Positions 5,402 through 6,318 of a DNA stretch of 6,318 nucleotides are shown here, piece by piece. A model generated the notes under the pieces. That model was not told the DNA's origin. It saw only the letters and a program-made list of their open reading frames with translations, and searched no databases. The translations under genes were made by a program, and so were the position numbers. Each line of letters opens with the position of its first letter. Position 1 is the first letter of the stretch. Origin of the DNA: Chloroflexota bacterium (GTDB lineage: Bacteria; Chloroflexota; Dehalococcoidia; Plut-88900); NCBI GenBank assembly GCA_022572865.1, contig JACZVB010000089.1:1-6318 (forward strand), in the 5' to 3' direction.

Positions 5402-6318
5402 TTGAACATACCCTTGGGTAAAATAGGGGTCAGACGAAGCCTCACCGCCCTGGCTATGGCGGCTATTTTGATCATAGCGGCTTGTGCCCAGGCCGGCGGC
5501 ACAGCGACACCCGAAAGGGCCCCTAGCCCTGAACCCGACGCCACACCCGCCACACCAACGCCGGAGGCCTCGGGAGCCGTTCCTGCTTCTCCCTCTCCTT
5601 CGCCTTCTCTGTCGTCCACGCCAGCGCCATCTCCCACCGCCGGGCCTTCTCCCACTCCTCGGTCCCCCTCGCCCAGGGCCGGAACCTTCCGCCAACTCCT
5701 GCCCCGGGATGCGATACGCCCCATATACGATCCCTCTTTCGTCCCGGCCAGCCAGGCCGATCTCAGTGCCAGAGAGCTGATCATCGGTGTCAGCCTGAAC
5801 GGCGAGGCCAAGGCGTATCCCATCGGCCCGTTGCAGTACCGGGAGATAGTAAACGACACCGTTGGAGGGGTGCCGGTGCTGGTCACCTGGTGACCCATCT
5901 GCTACTCCGGTCTCGTGCATGACCGGCGGGTGGAGGGAGAGACCCTGATATTCGGCAATCAGGGCGCCCTTTTCATGAACAACATGACCTGGTGGGACCA
6001 TCAGACCGACAGCGTTTGGACCCAGCTCACCGGCGAGGCGCTGTCGGGGCCGTTGCAGGGGTTCCGGCTGAAGATGCTGCCCATGAGCATCGAGCCGTGG
6101 AGCACATGGCTGACCCAGCACCCCGACACCCTGGTCATGGAGATCAGGAACGGTTTCAACCCCTCGACGCCTGGTCTCCTGCCCCGGGACGGCTTCATCA
6201 TCGGTATAGAGCTGGGCCAGGATGCCGGGGCCTATCCCTTCGAGGTCGTAAGCCGGGAACGGGTGGTCAACGACTTTATAGGGGACAACCCTTTGCTGGT
6301 CTATGCTGACCCGGAGAC
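5402..6318 (+). CDS. DUF3179-family lipoprotein, probable selenoprotein (U at residue 164); runs off right edge
   Basis: This is one gene read through an in-frame TGA at 5891-5893. Residues 1-28 are a lipoprotein signal (basic GKIGVRR, hydrophobic LALAMA-type core, lipobox IAAC, Cys28), so the protein should be anchored outside the cytoplasmic membrane. Residues 34-93 are a Pro/Ser/Thr/Ala linker. The DUF3179 domain starts near DAIRPIYDPSFV (103-114) and continues ELIIGVSLNGEAKAYPIG, REIVNDTVGGVPVLVTW (147-163), then U164-P-I-C167-YSG. After the TGA come LVHDRRVEGETLIFG, SVWTQLTGEALSGPLQG and WLTQHPDTLV, all as expected, with 141 codons open to the window edge. Family members normally have Cys in place of U164 (CPLC). 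Function is unknown; a thiol/selenol redox role is inferred. The start is TTG 5402 (AAGGGG only two bases before) or TTG 5414. A nonsense mutation is the main alternative. Confidence 0.85.
5891..5893 (+). other. In-frame UGA, proposed selenocysteine codon
   Basis: The TGA replaces the first cysteine of the DUF3179 CPxC motif, and frame and homology continue directly after it. UGA is a true stop in four neighbouring genes (CPBP protease, purQ, yqeY-like, prepilin peptidase), so reassignment to tryptophan is excluded. The second cysteine of the motif (TGC, 5900-5902) is intact. Confidence 0.78.
5891..5933 (+). promoter_or_regulatory. Candidate bacterial SECIS element
   Basis: Immediately after the TGA, CCGGTC (5907-5912) pairs perfectly with GACCGG (5921-5926) around the 8-base loop TCGTGCAT. 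A lower stem of CCATC (5895-5899) with GGTGG (5929-5933), including one T-G pair, is separated by an asymmetric internal loop. The apical loop begins 19 nt after the TGA, within the 16-37 nt range I recall for bacterial SECIS elements. The loop contains GT, but its first G is at position 3, slightly off the usual rule of a G in the first two loop bases. It lies inside the coding region, as in bacteria. Confidence 0.6.

Noticed and set aside
5402..5893. A complete 163-residue protein ending at the TGA
   Set aside because: The family domain is cut exactly at its key motif and resumes in the same frame straight after the TGA, so a true gene end here is unlikely.
5891..5893. UGA read as tryptophan through a variant genetic code
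   Set aside because: Four other genes in the window end in TGA with no homology beyond, and the family residue here is cysteine, not tryptophan.
5366..6121. Long minus-strand open frames opposite the DUF3179 gene
   Set aside because: They mirror the Pro/Ser-rich linker as Gly/Arg-rich sequence and show no recognisable domain.

Overview
The window looks like a GC-rich bacterial chromosome segment, probably from Chloroflexota and perhaps Dehalococcoidia-like. That assignment is tentative: it rests on a DUF3179 lipoprotein, a bS21 gene, frequent GTG/TTG starts, dispersed intergenic repeats and the general look of the proteins. No database search was possible. Four genes end in TGA (the CPBP protease, purQ, the yqeY-like gene and the prepilin peptidase), so UGA is an ordinary stop codon in this genome.

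Left half (1-3600, minus strand). Read in the direction of transcription, the order is a perfect-consensus sigma70 promoter (3556-3584), rpsU (bS21), a GatB/YqeY-domain gene, purQ, a zinc-ribbon CPBP-family membrane protease, and the 5' part of purL, which runs off the left edge. PurQ and PurL are two parts of formylglycinamidine ribonucleotide (FGAM) synthase. Here the protease gene separates them and no purS is seen in the window. The purQ-protease gap (287 bp) and the protease-purL gap (about 200 bp) are structured; the second holds a small repeat with inverted ends.

Middle (3600-4355). A second copy of the repeat lies just upstream of the rpsU promoter, in the divergent gap to a plus-strand gene. 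That gene encodes an 84-residue stand-alone protein resembling EF-Tu domain 2. It is followed by 289 bp of mostly non-coding sequence with a possible decayed third repeat.

Right half (4355-6318, plus strand). A complete type IV prepilin peptidase (A24 family) has its zinc CxxC pairs and both catalytic aspartates. After a 261-bp gap with a perfect 11-bp hairpin comes a lipoprotein gene of the DUF3179 family, open at the right edge.

The main finding is in this last gene. An in-frame TGA (5891-5893) falls exactly where the family has the first cysteine of its CPxC motif. The same reading frame continues for 141 more codons with clear family sequence. A stem-loop begins within a few bases of the TGA, with its apical loop 19 nt downstream, as in bacterial SECIS elements. 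The simplest reading is a surface-anchored selenoprotein with a U-P-I-C redox motif, which ordinary gene calling would truncate at 163 residues.
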